Positions 1 to 8,275 of a DNA stretch of 64,000 nt are shown piece after piece. This DNA is from Micromonospora sp. R77 (GTDB taxonomy: Bacteria > Actinomycetota > Actinomycetes > Mycobacteriales > Micromonosporaceae): NCBI RefSeq assembly GCF_022747945.1, contig NZ_JALDST010000001.1:3472001-3536000 (forward strand), given 5' to 3'. The position numbers and the translations under genes are program-made. Each line of letters begins with the position of its first letter. Position 1 is the first letter of the stretch. The notes under the pieces are model-generated. The model saw nothing but the letters and a program-made list of their open reading frames with translations, ran no database searches and had not been told where the DNA came from.

Positions 1-595
1 AGCCGCGGTTCGGGTGAGGGTTGCGGCCCATCGGGACGAGGACCGGCCCGTCGGGCAGGGTGAGCGTGGGTCTCGGGAGGTAGCCGTGCTTGCGGTACAG
101 GTCCTGGCTGTCGGGCGCGATTTCGGTCCACGAGGGCATGTCGATGCGGTCGACGCGGCTTTCATGGTGGGTGAGCATCGCCTTGCCGATGCCGCGTCGT
201 TGGGCGGCGGGAAGGACGGCGAGGACTGCCAGGTGGTGGTGAGGTTCGGTGGGTCGGACCGGGGTGAGTAGCTGGTCGAGGAGTTCGAACTGCCGCACGT
301 GCGGGCCGGCGGCGTCGGCCAGTCGGCTGTGGTAGTTCGACGGTGGCGGGATGCTGCGGTAGCGGTGAAACCCCATGGCGGCGGCGCTCAGGTCGTCCAT
401 GATCTGGATGTCGCCGAAGAACATGGCGTGTTCCACCCAGATCACCGCCACGTCGGTGAGGATCCGCTGCCGGCAGGTCGGGTCGGGCACCAGCCACTGG
501 GCGAGCGGGCCGGAGTGCAGGGCGTCGGCGATCAGCGCGGCGACCGGTTCCTTGTCCGCCCACCGGGCGGCACGGATACGCGGAATGACGTCCAT
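1..595 (-). CDS. GNAT-family N-acetyltransferase, C-terminus cut by window edge
   Basis: About 198 codons are visible from the ATG at 595 to the left edge, with no stop. The translation begins MDVIPRIRAARWADKEPVAA and reads as a GNAT acyltransferase: an N-terminal strand followed by a helix containing ADALHSGPLAQWL, then the acetyl-CoA-binding segment LAVLPAAQRRGIGKAML with the RRGIG pyrophosphate loop, and a late YRKHGY motif. GNAT enzymes transfer an acyl group from acyl-CoA to an amine; the substrate here is unknown. GGAGG lies 6 bases before the ATG. It follows the GOLPH3-like gene by 37 bases on the same strand, so it is probably the last or next gene of that operon. Confidence 0.82.
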   Translation of the reverse strand, partial: MDVIPRIRAARWADKEPVAALIADALHSGPLAQWLVPDPTCRQRILTDVAVIWVEHAMFFGDIQIMDDLSAAAMGFHRYRSIPPPSNYHSRLADAAGPHVRQFELLDQLLTPVRPTEPHHHLAVLAVLPAAQRRGIGKAMLTHHESRVDRIDMPSWTEIAPDSQDLYRKHGYLPRPTLTLPDGPVLVPMGRNPHPNRG

Positions 596-632
596 GGGAT
601 GCCTCCAAGGGCAGCGGGTGGGTGGGGCGGGC

Positions 633-1316
633 TTACCGGTAGGTGGCGGTGGCGAGGTCACCGACGGCGGCGTCGACCGCGGCGGTGATGTCGCGTACCT
701 GCCGGTGGTGCTGCGCGGCAATGGTGCGTAGCTGCGCGGTGAGGGTGGCGATGTCGTCGGCGAGGTACAGGTGGTTGGTCAGGCCGAGGGTCGCGACGAG
801 GCCGCCGAGGGCGGCGGTGTGGTTGTCGGGCTGGTCACGGCCGGCGGCGATGTAGTGCAACCGGGCGCGGGCGACGACCGGCCACTTGAGGTCCGTGGGC
901 AGGTAGCGGTCGGTGCGGGCGAGCCCTCCCAGGCGGCGACGCACGTCGTGGCGCAGGATCCCGCCGGCGTGCAGGCCGGCGCGGGTGCGGTCGTACAGGT
1001 CGTCGGCGAACCCGCGCAGCCACCTCCGCAGCGGCGGGGTCGGGTGGGCGTAGCGGATGGAGGCCAGGGCGGTGTCGGCGATCAAGTCCCCGACCGGGCG
1101 GTCCAGGTGCAGCCACAGCCGCTGCTCCTCGCCCGATTGGGTGTCGTCCGTGGTGTCGAGACCGATCCGCCCGGCGAGAAAGAGGTCGATGAGCACCGCA
1201 CCCGCCAGGCCGAGTGCGAGGGCCTGGCGGTGGATGTGTGGCTGGCCGGTGTCGTCGTCGTGACCGAGCAGGAACAACTCGTCCCGCAACGGCAGCTGGG
1301 GGATGGAGGAGGCCAT
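633..1316 (-). CDS. GPP34/GOLPH3-family protein
   Basis: A 227-residue protein that opens with SIPQLPLRDELFLLGHDDDTG and contains LALGLAGAVLIDLFLAGRI, the typical start of the GPP34 (GOLPH3/Vps74-like) family, which is abundant in actinomycetes. In eukaryotes the family binds phosphatidylinositol-4-phosphate on Golgi membranes; the bacterial role is not established. The middle is Arg-rich and helical, with no signal peptide or membrane segment. The ATG at 1316 is 14 bases after the stop of the amidase gene, so the two are probably co-transcribed. Family assignment is confident, function is not. Confidence 0.8.
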   Translation of the reverse strand: MASSIPQLPLRDELFLLGHDDDTGQPHIHRQALALGLAGAVLIDLFLAGRIGLDTTDDTQSGEEQRLWLHLDRPVGDLIADTALASIRYAHPTPPLRRWLRGFADDLYDRTRAGLHAGGILRHDVRRRLGGLARTDRYLPTDLKWPVVARARLHYIAAGRDQPDNHTAALGGLVATLGLTNHLYLADDIATLTAQLRTIAAQHHRQVRDITAAVDAAVGDLATATYR

Positions 1317-1330
1317 GTGGATCCCGCCCT

Positions 1331-2335
1331 CTACCTCGGCCCGTCGGTGTGCTGCCGGAAGCGGGCGTGCACCCCGTCGTAGGCGGCTTGCGGCTGCGGA
1401 AGCAGTACCTTGTCGACGGCGGCGAGGAGTGTGTAGTTCGGGTCGCAGACGTTGCCGATCGGCGCCCGTCCCGCCTGTGACACCAGCTGGTAGGCGTCGA
1501 GCTGCTCCAGGCCGGTGAGGTCTACCACCCAGCCGACCAGGTCGCGGTGCGCAATCCGGTACGCGTCTTCAAGGGGACGGGCGCAGCCGACCGACATGAT
1601 CGACGTGTCGGTCTCCAGGCGGGGCCACACCGTCGGGACGCCTTTGATGACCTCGATGATCAGGGTGGTGGTTGTGGCGATCTCCACCCCGACGCCACAG
1701 GCCTCACCCTCGCCCTGGCAGGCGTGGCCGTCGCCGAGGGCGAGCATCGCCCCGTGCACGTTCACCCCCAGGTACAGGGTGGTACCGGCGCGCAGCTCCG
1801 GGGTGTCGAGGTTCCCGCCATGGCTGTCGGGCACGATTGTCGAACGCGACTCGAACCCGCCCGGCGCCACCCCGATGGTGCCGATCATCGGGTCCAGCGG
1901 CAGGTCGACCGTGTGGTCGCTGTCGGTGGCGTGGAAGCGGACCGTGCCGGCCTGCCGGTCGATGTCGTACACCCACACCCGCTCCTCGAGAGGCGGCTGC
2001 AGGGTCGCCGTATGCGAGGTGGAGGTCAGTGCCCCGAAGTGCGGGAACGTCGAGGAGACTCCCCAGTCGCGGGCCGGAACGATCGAGGCGAGGTGGACGG
2101 CGAGGGTGTCGCCTGGCACTGCGTCCTCGACGAAGAACGGCCCGGACACGGGGTTCAGGTACGGCATGCGGCACACCTGCGACGGCAGGTCCGCCGGGCC
2201 GCGGACGAGGCCGCCGAAGCAGTCCTCGGTGTGCACCTGCAGGGTGTCACCGGAGCGGATGTGGGCCACCGGCATCCGCCCGCCGAAGGTGTAGGCCAGC
2301 TCGTCGCGGGCGGGCCGGTAGGTGATCGTGTCCAT
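1331..2335 (-). CDS. Acetamidase/formamidase family amidohydrolase
   Basis: A 334-residue protein beginning MDTITYRPARDELAYTFGGR with the family features RSGDTLQVHTEDCFGG near the N-terminus, GPFFVEDAVPGDTLAV, and the MLALGDGHACQGEGEACGVG segment that carries conserved acidic and His residues. FmdA/AmdA enzymes hydrolyse short amides such as formamide or acetamide to ammonia and the acid; the exact substrate here is unknown. The ATG at 2335 lies just after the permease stop. An in-frame GTG at 2344 would overlap that stop (GTGA) and is a credible alternative. The pairing with an amino acid permease suggests uptake followed by deamidation of an amide. Confidence 0.85.
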   Translation of the reverse strand: MDTITYRPARDELAYTFGGRMPVAHIRSGDTLQVHTEDCFGGLVRGPADLPSQVCRMPYLNPVSGPFFVEDAVPGDTLAVHLASIVPARDWGVSSTFPHFGALTSTSHTATLQPPLEERVWVYDIDRQAGTVRFHATDSDHTVDLPLDPMIGTIGVAPGGFESRSTIVPDSHGGNLDTPELRAGTTLYLGVNVHGAMLALGDGHACQGEGEACGVGVEIATTTTLIIEVIKGVPTVWPRLETDTSIMSVGCARPLEDAYRIAHRDLVGWVVDLTGLEQLDAYQLVSQAGRAPIGNVCDPNYTLLAAVDKVLLPQPQAAYDGVHARFRQHTDGPR

Positions 2336-2340
2336 GGTCG

Positions 2341-3747
2341 TCACACCCGCTCGACGTGGCGGGCCTGCGGCTGCGCGGGCGCCAGACCCGACAGGGCGGG
2401 CCGGCGGCCGGTCAGGTACAGGCCGGCGAGTACGACCATGCCGAGGGCGAGCCAGGCCAGACCGAGACGCTGCGCGGCGATGTTCGCGTTGATCACCACG
2501 TAGGCGAGGATCACGAAGCCGATACCGGGCATCACCAGGTGCGCCCACCAGTTGCCGCTGCGCTGGCGGATGAGGTGGTGCACAACCACGGAGACGTGCA
2601 GGACCAGGAACGCGACCATCGCCCCGAAATTGATCAGCGACGACAGCAGCGTGATCCCGTCCGCCCGGGTGGCCATGTACAGGCCCAGCGCGAGGGACAC
2701 GACGCCGGTGAGCAGGGTCGCGTTGATCGGCACGTTGCGGCGGATCGACACCTTCGCCAGGAAGCCGGGCAGTTGCCGGTCCCGGGCCATCGCGTACAGC
2801 AGCCGGGACGTGGCGACCTGAGCGACCATCGAGTTCGGCAGGCCCCACGCGATCGCGGTCGCGACCGCGCACAACGTCGCCAGCCAGCCTCCGCCAGCCA
2901 CCTGCGCGGCATCGTAGAAGGCGGTGCCGTTCGGATCCCCGTCACTGAGCAGCGAGGCCGGCTCGGGGACGAGCATCGCGGCCAGCCACGTCTGTGCGAT
3001 GAACAGCACACCGGCCAGGACGAGGACGGCGGCCATCGCCCGGCCGATCTGCCGAGAGCCGCCCTTGGTTTCTTCGGCCAGCATGCTGATCCCGTCGAAG
3101 CCGAGGAAGGACAGCACCGCGATCGACACCGCTCCCGCTACCAGGGACCAGGTGAAGGTGTCGGCGTTGTAGAACGCCTCCCAGCTGAACCGGCCCCTGC
3201 CCGAGGCGAGGGCCCAGCCGGCGACGGCGAGGAAGATCGCCAAGACGATCAGCTCGCCGACGAGCATCACCCGGGTCACCATCGCGGTCATCCGGATCCC
3301 CACCGAGTTAACCATCGTGTTGACCGCGACGAACCCGAGCAACCACAGCCACACTGGCACGGCCGGCACGGTCGAGTGCATCGCTACCGACGCCACCAGG
3401 TACAGCAGGCCCGGTACGAGGACGTAGTCGAGCAGGATCACCCAGCCGGCCAGGAAACCGACCGGCGCGCTGATGCCCCGGCCGGCGTAGTTGTAGACGC
3501 TGCCCGACATGGGGAAAGCCTTCACCATCTGCGCGTACGAGAACGCGGTGAACACCAGCGCGACCACACCGACCGTGTACGCCAGAGCCACCATCCCGCC
3601 CGAGCCGGCGTAAACGCTGCCGAAGATCGCCATCGGCGCGATCGGCACCATGTACACCAGGCCGTAGGCCAAGAGGTCCCGGAACCGCAGCCTCCGAGCC
3701 AACTCCTGGCGATAGCCGTAACGAGCCAAGTCGTTCTGTTCAAACAT
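2341..3747 (-). CDS. APC-superfamily amino acid/amine permease
   Basis: A 468-residue membrane protein with about twelve hydrophobic segments. It starts MFEQNDLARYGYRQELARRL, then MAIFGSVYAGSGGMVALAY in TM1-2, an FPMSGSVYNYAGRGISAPVGF segment, and SFLGFDGISMLAEETKGG, all typical of the APC family. It should import an amino acid or amine across the cytoplasmic membrane. The ATG at 3747 is preceded at the right distance by GGAGGAGGG, which decides the start over a longer reading to 3984. It is first in a leftward operon with the amidase and the GPP34 and GNAT genes, and is divergent from the radical SAM operon across a 287-base region holding an inverted repeat. Confidence 0.88.
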   Translation of the reverse strand: MFEQNDLARYGYRQELARRLRFRDLLAYGLVYMVPIAPMAIFGSVYAGSGGMVALAYTVGVVALVFTAFSYAQMVKAFPMSGSVYNYAGRGISAPVGFLAGWVILLDYVLVPGLLYLVASVAMHSTVPAVPVWLWLLGFVAVNTMVNSVGIRMTAMVTRVMLVGELIVLAIFLAVAGWALASGRGRFSWEAFYNADTFTWSLVAGAVSIAVLSFLGFDGISMLAEETKGGSRQIGRAMAAVLVLAGVLFIAQTWLAAMLVPEPASLLSDGDPNGTAFYDAAQVAGGGWLATLCAVATAIAWGLPNSMVAQVATSRLLYAMARDRQLPGFLAKVSIRRNVPINATLLTGVVSLALGLYMATRADGITLLSSLINFGAMVAFLVLHVSVVVHHLIRQRSGNWWAHLVMPGIGFVILAYVVINANIAAQRLGLAWLALGMVVLAGLYLTGRRPALSGLAPAQPQARHVERV

Positions 3748-3910
3748 TCGACGCCCTCCTCCTGCATCGGCACTTGGATGAGGACGTATGCGGAGGATTG
3801 CCTCTCGTAACTCACACGCCCTACGGGTTCCTGCACACCGGTGATCCGTTCTGCACCCCCGGGCAGTGCAGGACGAATGAACGATTTCGTGATCACGGCA
3901 GGCGGGACAG

Positions 3911-3945
3911 CCCACGGTGAGGGGCCACCGTGGGACCCCACCGTG
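3911..3945. promoter_or_regulatory. Candidate operator: perfect inverted repeat plus third half-site
   Basis: CCCACGGTG (3911-3919) and CACCGTGGG (3926-3934) form a perfect 9-bp inverted repeat with a 6-base spacer. A third CACCGTG follows at 3939-3945. The cluster sits in the divergent region between the permease and the radical SAM operon, with no T-run after it, so an operator is more likely than a terminator. A perfect TTGACA lies downstream at 3978-3983, but the -10 element about 17 bases later is poor. The binding protein is unknown; the XRE-TPR regulator at 12055 is one candidate. Confidence 0.5.
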
Positions 3946-4034
3946 AGGTGTCCCGGTCAACACTCTCAACGCCAGAGTTGACATCGGTATCCGTCGAAAT
4001 GATGTCGGCGGCCGAGCGTGGGGAGGTGGGACCG

Positions 4035-4952
4035 GTGCGTGTGTCAGCGATGACGTCGGACCCGGCGCCGTGGGAGTGGGAGTTCGACTGGCACCTGACG
4101 AACCGCTGCAACTTCTTCTGCGAGTACTGCCATCCGCAGATTCGTTACGTCTTGAACAAGAAGCACCTGAACGAGCCTGACGCCGACCTGGTGGTTCAGC
4201 GTTTCGAGGACCTCGGCCGCACGAGTCTCGTGCACATGTCGGGCGGAGAGCCGTTCCTGTTTCCCGGTTTCGTGGAGCTCTGTGCCGGGCTGACCCGCCG
4301 CAACTGGATCAGCATCAACACCAACCTGGCGTCGCCCGAGCTGGTCACCCGTTTCGCCAACGAGGTGGACCCGACGCGGGTGGCGAAGATCGTGGCAGCC
4401 CTGCACGTACCGGAGCGTGACCGCCTCGGTCTGCCGATGACGGAGTACGCCGAGTCATTCCGGATCCTGCGTGGGGCCGGCTTCGACGTGGTGGCGTTGT
4501 ACGTGCTCTTCCCGCCGCTGCTCCCGCGACTACGCGACGACTTGGCGTCGCTGGCGGCTCTCGGAGTGGATCCGCTGCGGGCCAAGGTGTTCAAGGGCGT
4601 CTACGAAGGTCGCCGGTACCCCGAGGCGTACACCGACGCGGAGCGTGCGCTGATCCTGGAGAACTCCGGCGAGTACACCTTCAACCGGCCGTACCTCGAC
4701 GGAATGCTCGCCTTCCGCGGCCAGCCCTGCACGGCGGGGATGACCTCCTTCAAGGTGACCGTGACCGGTGAGGTTCGGCGGTGTGCTTCCGTGCCGACCA
4801 GCTACGGAAACCTCTACGACGGCACCTTCCGGCCCGCCTCCGCACCGGAGCCGTGCCCGGCGAAGCGTGTCCTGGTCCTGTCGCAGTGCATGGCGTACCT
4901 CGTCGATCCGCCGCTGCCCGCATCCGCCGTCCCGGCCCCGCCGCGCCGGTGA
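4035..4952 (+). CDS. Radical SAM enzyme with C-terminal cysteine cluster
   Basis: A 305-residue protein with the radical SAM cluster motif CNFFCEYC (Cys25, Cys29, Cys32), which binds a 4Fe-4S cluster and AdoMet, and GGEP at 70-73. Four further cysteines at 232, 250, 274 and 285, around TGEVRRCASVPTSYGNLYDG, resemble a SPASM/Twitch-type auxiliary cluster region. The enzyme should cleave AdoMet to a 5'-deoxyadenosyl radical; its substrate is unknown. GTG 4035 is chosen because GGGAGG at 4021-4026 is well spaced; ATG 4050 and ATGs at 3999 and 4002 are alternatives. It is first in an operon and lies 17 bases before an AdoMet synthetase gene. Confidence 0.85.
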   Translation: MRVSAMTSDPAPWEWEFDWHLTNRCNFFCEYCHPQIRYVLNKKHLNEPDADLVVQRFEDLGRTSLVHMSGGEPFLFPGFVELCAGLTRRNWISINTNLASPELVTRFANEVDPTRVAKIVAALHVPERDRLGLPMTEYAESFRILRGAGFDVVALYVLFPPLLPRLRDDLASLAALGVDPLRAKVFKGVYEGRRYPEAYTDAERALILENSGEYTFNRPYLDGMLAFRGQPCTAGMTSFKVTVTGEVRRCASVPTSYGNLYDGTFRPASAPEPCPAKRVLVLSQCMAYLVDPPLPASAVPAPPRR

Positions 4953-4969
4953 GGAGAGGAGAAAGCGCC

Positions 4970-6196
4970 ATGCAGGTCATCACCAGCCTCGGGGCGATAC
5001 ACCCCGACCGGGCACCGTTCGATGTCGCGGAGCGCAAGGGCATCGGCCACCCTGACAGCCTCGCGGACCTGGTCGCCGACAGCTTCTCCCGCCGCTACTC
5101 CGCAACCTGCCAGGAGCGCTTCGGTGCTGTACCGAACCATTGGGTCGACAAGGTGACGCTGGTGGGCGCGGCCGCCGACGTCCGCTTCGGTGGGTACGAC
5201 ATCCGCAAGCCGGTCGACTGCTACCTCTTCGGCAAGGTCACGGAGCGGATCGACGGCAACGAGGTGTCCATCGCCAAACTATTCGACGACACGGTCCGCG
5301 CTGTTCTCACCAGCACGTTGGACGACCCGGCAATCCTTGGGCACCTGCGCATACACGTGAACAACACCGCCGGCACCGGGGTCGATCACGACAGGGAGTT
5401 CTACCAGCCTCGGACGGCTGCCGGGATCACGAAGGTGCTCGCCAGTGAATCCGTCGCCAACGACACCGTCGTGTGCGCCGGGACGAGCCTTCGTGGCATC
5501 GCGGCGCGGACGGCGGTCCGACTGGAGACGCTGCTGACCGGCGCCACCTTCCGCACCCGCTACCAGACCGGCACCGACGTCAAGGTCATGGTGGTCCGCG
5601 ACCGTGGCCAACTGGACGTGACCGCGGCAGTGCCCTTCCATCCCGCCAACGTTCACGGCTGGTCGGAGTATCGGACGGCGCTTGACGCCATCCGCGACGA
5701 GATCGAGGGTGAGCTCAAGCGGGTGCTCGACGAGACACCGACGGCAACTGGGGCACGGCTGTCGCTGAACACCAAGGACGTGCCCGGTCGTGGCTACCTC
5801 GCACCCTTCGGCACCTCACTGGGCAAGGGAGACTGTGGCGCCGTCGGACGGGGCAACCGGTACAACGGGGCGATCGAGCCCCTTCGTCCGGCGAGCGGCG
5901 AGGCGCCCGCAGGCAAGAACCCGCTTCACCACGTCGGGAAGATCTACACGGCCGTAGCCGATGAACTGGCACGACGCATCATGGCCGAGCTCGGGACGTA
6001 CGCCGAGGTGCTCATCGCGGCACGCAACGGCGGCCAGTTGGACGATCCGGCGTACGTGCTCATCCGATCCGAGGCGCCCATCGGGGTCGCCGGCGAGGCG
6101 CTGGCCCGGGCAACGATGCGGACGGCGCCGGGATACATCCAGCGGTTCCTGAAGATCGACCCGGTGAGCCGCTTCCGCGAGCAGGAGCCGTGCTGA
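4970..6196 (+). CDS. Archaeal-type S-adenosylmethionine synthetase
   Basis: A 408-residue protein matching the archaeal methionine adenosyltransferase family rather than bacterial MetK: FDVAERKGIGHPDSLAD at the N-terminus (GIGHPD at 24-29), GTDVKVMVVRDRG in the middle, and GAVGRGNRYNGAIEPLRP followed by GKNPLHHVGKIYTAVADELA. It makes AdoMet from methionine and ATP. Actinobacteria normally rely on bacterial-type MetK, so this looks like a second, horizontally acquired and pathway-dedicated enzyme. It sits between a radical SAM gene and two methyltransferase genes that all consume AdoMet. GAGGAGAGGAG precedes the ATG, and the stop overlaps the next ATG (TGATG). Confidence 0.9.
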   Translation: MQVITSLGAIHPDRAPFDVAERKGIGHPDSLADLVADSFSRRYSATCQERFGAVPNHWVDKVTLVGAAADVRFGGYDIRKPVDCYLFGKVTERIDGNEVSIAKLFDDTVRAVLTSTLDDPAILGHLRIHVNNTAGTGVDHDREFYQPRTAAGITKVLASESVANDTVVCAGTSLRGIAARTAVRLETLLTGATFRTRYQTGTDVKVMVVRDRGQLDVTAAVPFHPANVHGWSEYRTALDAIRDEIEGELKRVLDETPTATGARLSLNTKDVPGRGYLAPFGTSLGKGDCGAVGRGNRYNGAIEPLRPASGEAPAGKNPLHHVGKIYTAVADELARRIMAELGTYAEVLIAARNGGQLDDPAYVLIRSEAPIGVAGEALARATMRTAPGYIQRFLKIDPVSRFREQEPC

Positions 6197-6849
6197 TGCC
6201 GGTGACGTTGGACGAGGTTCATCTCCGTCATCTCCGCGAGCTGTGCGCCCGCCCGGCCATGATCGACGACGAGGGCCTCCGCCTCGGAGGCACGTACGTG
6301 ATGTTCTTCGCCGAGTCCGCCCTGATGGCTGAGCACGCCGCCGCGCTACTCGGAGATCAACACGGAGCGCACGTGCTGGAGATCGGTCTTGGCCTGGGCG
6401 TCTTCGCCCAGCAGATCGCACCGCTGCGACCCGCCAGTTACACCGCCGTCGAACCCCATCCGGCGGTCGTGGACCTGGTCGCGCTGAGAATCCGCGAGCA
6501 CCTGCCCTGTCCCGTCATGGTTGTCGTCGAACCATGGCAGGTGCTCGATCTTGAGCCGGAGAGCATCGACGCGATCATGTACGACACCTGGCCGCCAGAC
6601 GGGCACGCCGACGCCGATTTCACCAGCTTCGTGGAACGGATAGCGATCCCTGTCCTGCGGCCCGGAGGTCGCTTCAGCTTCTTCCACAGCGGCACAGAGT
6701 TGCCCGAAGCGCGCGTCGAAGTGCTGGACCACTTCTTCCCGGGCTGGAGCGCAACGAAGGTGACCATCCCTGCGAATCAACTGCCGAGCGGCTGGACGAA
6801 GCCGACGGGTGACTTCCTCGTGCCGTGCGCCCGGAAAGGGGTCCAATGA
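6196..6849 (+). CDS. AdoMet-dependent methyltransferase, guanidinoacetate/RMT2-like
   Basis: A 217-residue class I methyltransferase. HVLEIGLGLGVFAQQ (motif I, about residues 59-73) binds AdoMet. The segment SIDAIMYDTWPPD, with YDTWPPD at about 129-135, followed by LRPGGRFSFFHSG, is strongly reminiscent of guanidinoacetate N-methyltransferase and arginine N-methyltransferase RMT2, whose YDTYP motif lies next to the acceptor guanidino group. I infer a small guanidino or amino acid acceptor; this is not proven. The ATG overlaps the TGA of the AdoMet synthetase gene; a GTG at 6190 is an alternative. The 3' end overlaps the next start (ATGA), so translational coupling is likely. Confidence 0.78.
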   Translation: MPVTLDEVHLRHLRELCARPAMIDDEGLRLGGTYVMFFAESALMAEHAAALLGDQHGAHVLEIGLGLGVFAQQIAPLRPASYTAVEPHPAVVDLVALRIREHLPCPVMVVVEPWQVLDLEPESIDAIMYDTWPPDGHADADFTSFVERIAIPVLRPGGRFSFFHSGTELPEARVEVLDHFFPGWSATKVTIPANQLPSGWTKPTGDFLVPCARKGVQ

Positions 6850-7574
6850 TGCGAGCGACCGGCGAAGACCTCCGGCACCGCTACCGTCAGGACGGCTACC
6901 TCGCCATCGAGGGATTCCTGGAGCGCGAGACGTTGTCCCAGTTGCGCGTCGCCGCCGACCTGGCATTCGAGCAGATCATCGGCCAGACCGTGTCCCTGCG
7001 GACGGCGCATCCTCGCCTCACCTGGTGGCGCCTGCCGGATGGCCGACCGTACGTCTTCAAGATCAAACCTGTCGTCGATCTCGCACCGGCCTTCGCGGGC
7101 ATGGCGGCGAGCGAGGATATCGGATTCCTCGCCTCGTCGATGCTCTCCGCCAAGGCGACACTGATGGAGGACAAGGTCACCTACAAGGCGGCACTCGCCG
7201 ACCCCGCCGATTGGGCCGAACTGCCAGTTCTCGGCGAGGACGTCCGCAAACACTCCGACGCCTCGTACTTCGCGGCGCGCGGCTACGACCGAGTGATCAC
7301 GGTGGCGCTGTGTCTCGACGACTGCCCCGCAGCCGCAGGGGCGCTGCAGGTCTGGCCCGGCAGTCACCGACGCCCTGTGCGACACGAGCCGACACCAAAC
7401 CAGGGGCCGGTCGTCCCGGACGATGACGCGCCCGACGAGCAGGCGGTGACGCTGGAGGCATCAGCGGGATCACTGCTGGCCTGGGATGCCGCGCTCGTGC
7501 ACGCCAGCGGGCCGAACAGCACCGACAGACCGCGGCGACTGCTGGTTCTCGGTTACTCGGCGAGCGGCTCATGA
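6846..7574 (+). CDS. PhyH-family Fe(II)/2-oxoglutarate dioxygenase
   Basis: A 242-residue protein of the phytanoyl-CoA dioxygenase family. The iron ligands are visible as His136-Ser-Asp138 (RKHSDASYF) and a distal His at about 219 (ALVHASGPN), with Arg230/231 placed to bind 2-oxoglutarate. The preceding GALQVWPGSH segment is a family hallmark. Such enzymes hydroxylate or otherwise oxidise amino acids and natural-product intermediates. ATG 6846 overlaps the upstream stop (ATGA); ATG 6849 directly follows. The 3' end again overlaps the next start (ATGA). Confidence 0.87.
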   Translation: MMRATGEDLRHRYRQDGYLAIEGFLERETLSQLRVAADLAFEQIIGQTVSLRTAHPRLTWWRLPDGRPYVFKIKPVVDLAPAFAGMAASEDIGFLASSMLSAKATLMEDKVTYKAALADPADWAELPVLGEDVRKHSDASYFAARGYDRVITVALCLDDCPAAAGALQVWPGSHRRPVRHEPTPNQGPVVPDDDAPDEQAVTLEASAGSLLAWDAALVHASGPNSTDRPRRLLVLGYSASGS

Positions 7575-8275
7575 CCGCCTCACCGAATCCGCCGAACCGA
7601 GCGACCATCAGCGCCTCTCAGCCTCCCAACAGCGGCTTCGACCCGCCGTACACCCAACCGCACCCGTACTTCGGTCAGTGGGGTGAGGACCGCTGGCTCG
7701 TCGAACACCTGGCCGCTCCGGCACAGGGCGTCTTCGTCGATGTCGGGGCAGGCGACGGGGTACGGGGTAGCAACACCCTCTACTTCGAGAGGCGGGGATG
7801 GACGGGGTTGTGCGTCGATCCTGATCCGCGGAACCGCGCGTCCCTGACGAGACGCCACTGCGTGGTACGCCACTGCGCCATCTCTAACACCGCCGGCGAG
7901 CAGACCTTCAGCCAGTACGACGCCAAGCCCTCTTGGTCCGGCCTGGGTGACCGGGGCCAGGGCTACACCGTGGGCACCGCTCCCTGCCTCCGGCTCGGAG
8001 ACCTGCTCCACGACCTCGGAATCGAGCGGATAGACCTCCTGAACATCGATGTCGAAGGCACAGAGCTGGACGTCTGGTCGTCCTTCGACCCGGCCGAGCA
8101 CCGCCCTGGGATCGTTATCATCGAGTACGACTCCCGAGACCCTGACCGCAGTGAGGAGCGGATCATCCGCGCTCTCGGGGCTGATCGCTTCGAGCTCATA
8201 CATCGAACTCCGGCCAACCTCGTCCTGCGAGGGCTGGACCCGGTGAGCCAGCGACGGTGGCGCCATGCGAGATGA
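7571..8275 (+). CDS. FkbM-family methyltransferase
   Basis: A 234-residue protein. FGQWGEDRWLVEHL at the N-terminus, FVDVGAGDGVRGSNT (AdoMet motif, VDVGAGDG at 56-63), the acidic ERRGWTGLCVDPDP loop and IDLLNIDVEGTELDVW mark the FkbM family, which usually O-methylates sugars, polyketides or other small molecules. The first 35 residues are Pro/Asn-rich and may be a linker. The ATG overlaps the stop of the dioxygenase gene and the 3' end overlaps the ATP-grasp-like gene by 11 bases. This is the third AdoMet user in the operon. Confidence 0.87.
   Translation: MTASPNPPNRATISASQPPNSGFDPPYTQPHPYFGQWGEDRWLVEHLAAPAQGVFVDVGAGDGVRGSNTLYFERRGWTGLCVDPDPRNRASLTRRHCVVRHCAISNTAGEQTFSQYDAKPSWSGLGDRGQGYTVGTAPCLRLGDLLHDLGIERIDLLNIDVEGTELDVWSSFDPAEHRPGIVIIEYDSRDPDRSEERIIRALGADRFELIHRTPANLVLRGLDPVSQRRWRHAR

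Noticed and set aside
162..608. A 148-residue leftward ORF over the GNAT gene.
   Set aside because: It is the wrong frame of the acetyltransferase, Arg/Pro-rich with no motif. The true frame starts at 595 and leaves the window.
3978..4006. TTGACA as a strong promoter for the radical SAM operon.
   Set aside because: The -35 is perfect but no acceptable -10 lies at 16-18 bases, so I do not claim a promoter as a separate feature.
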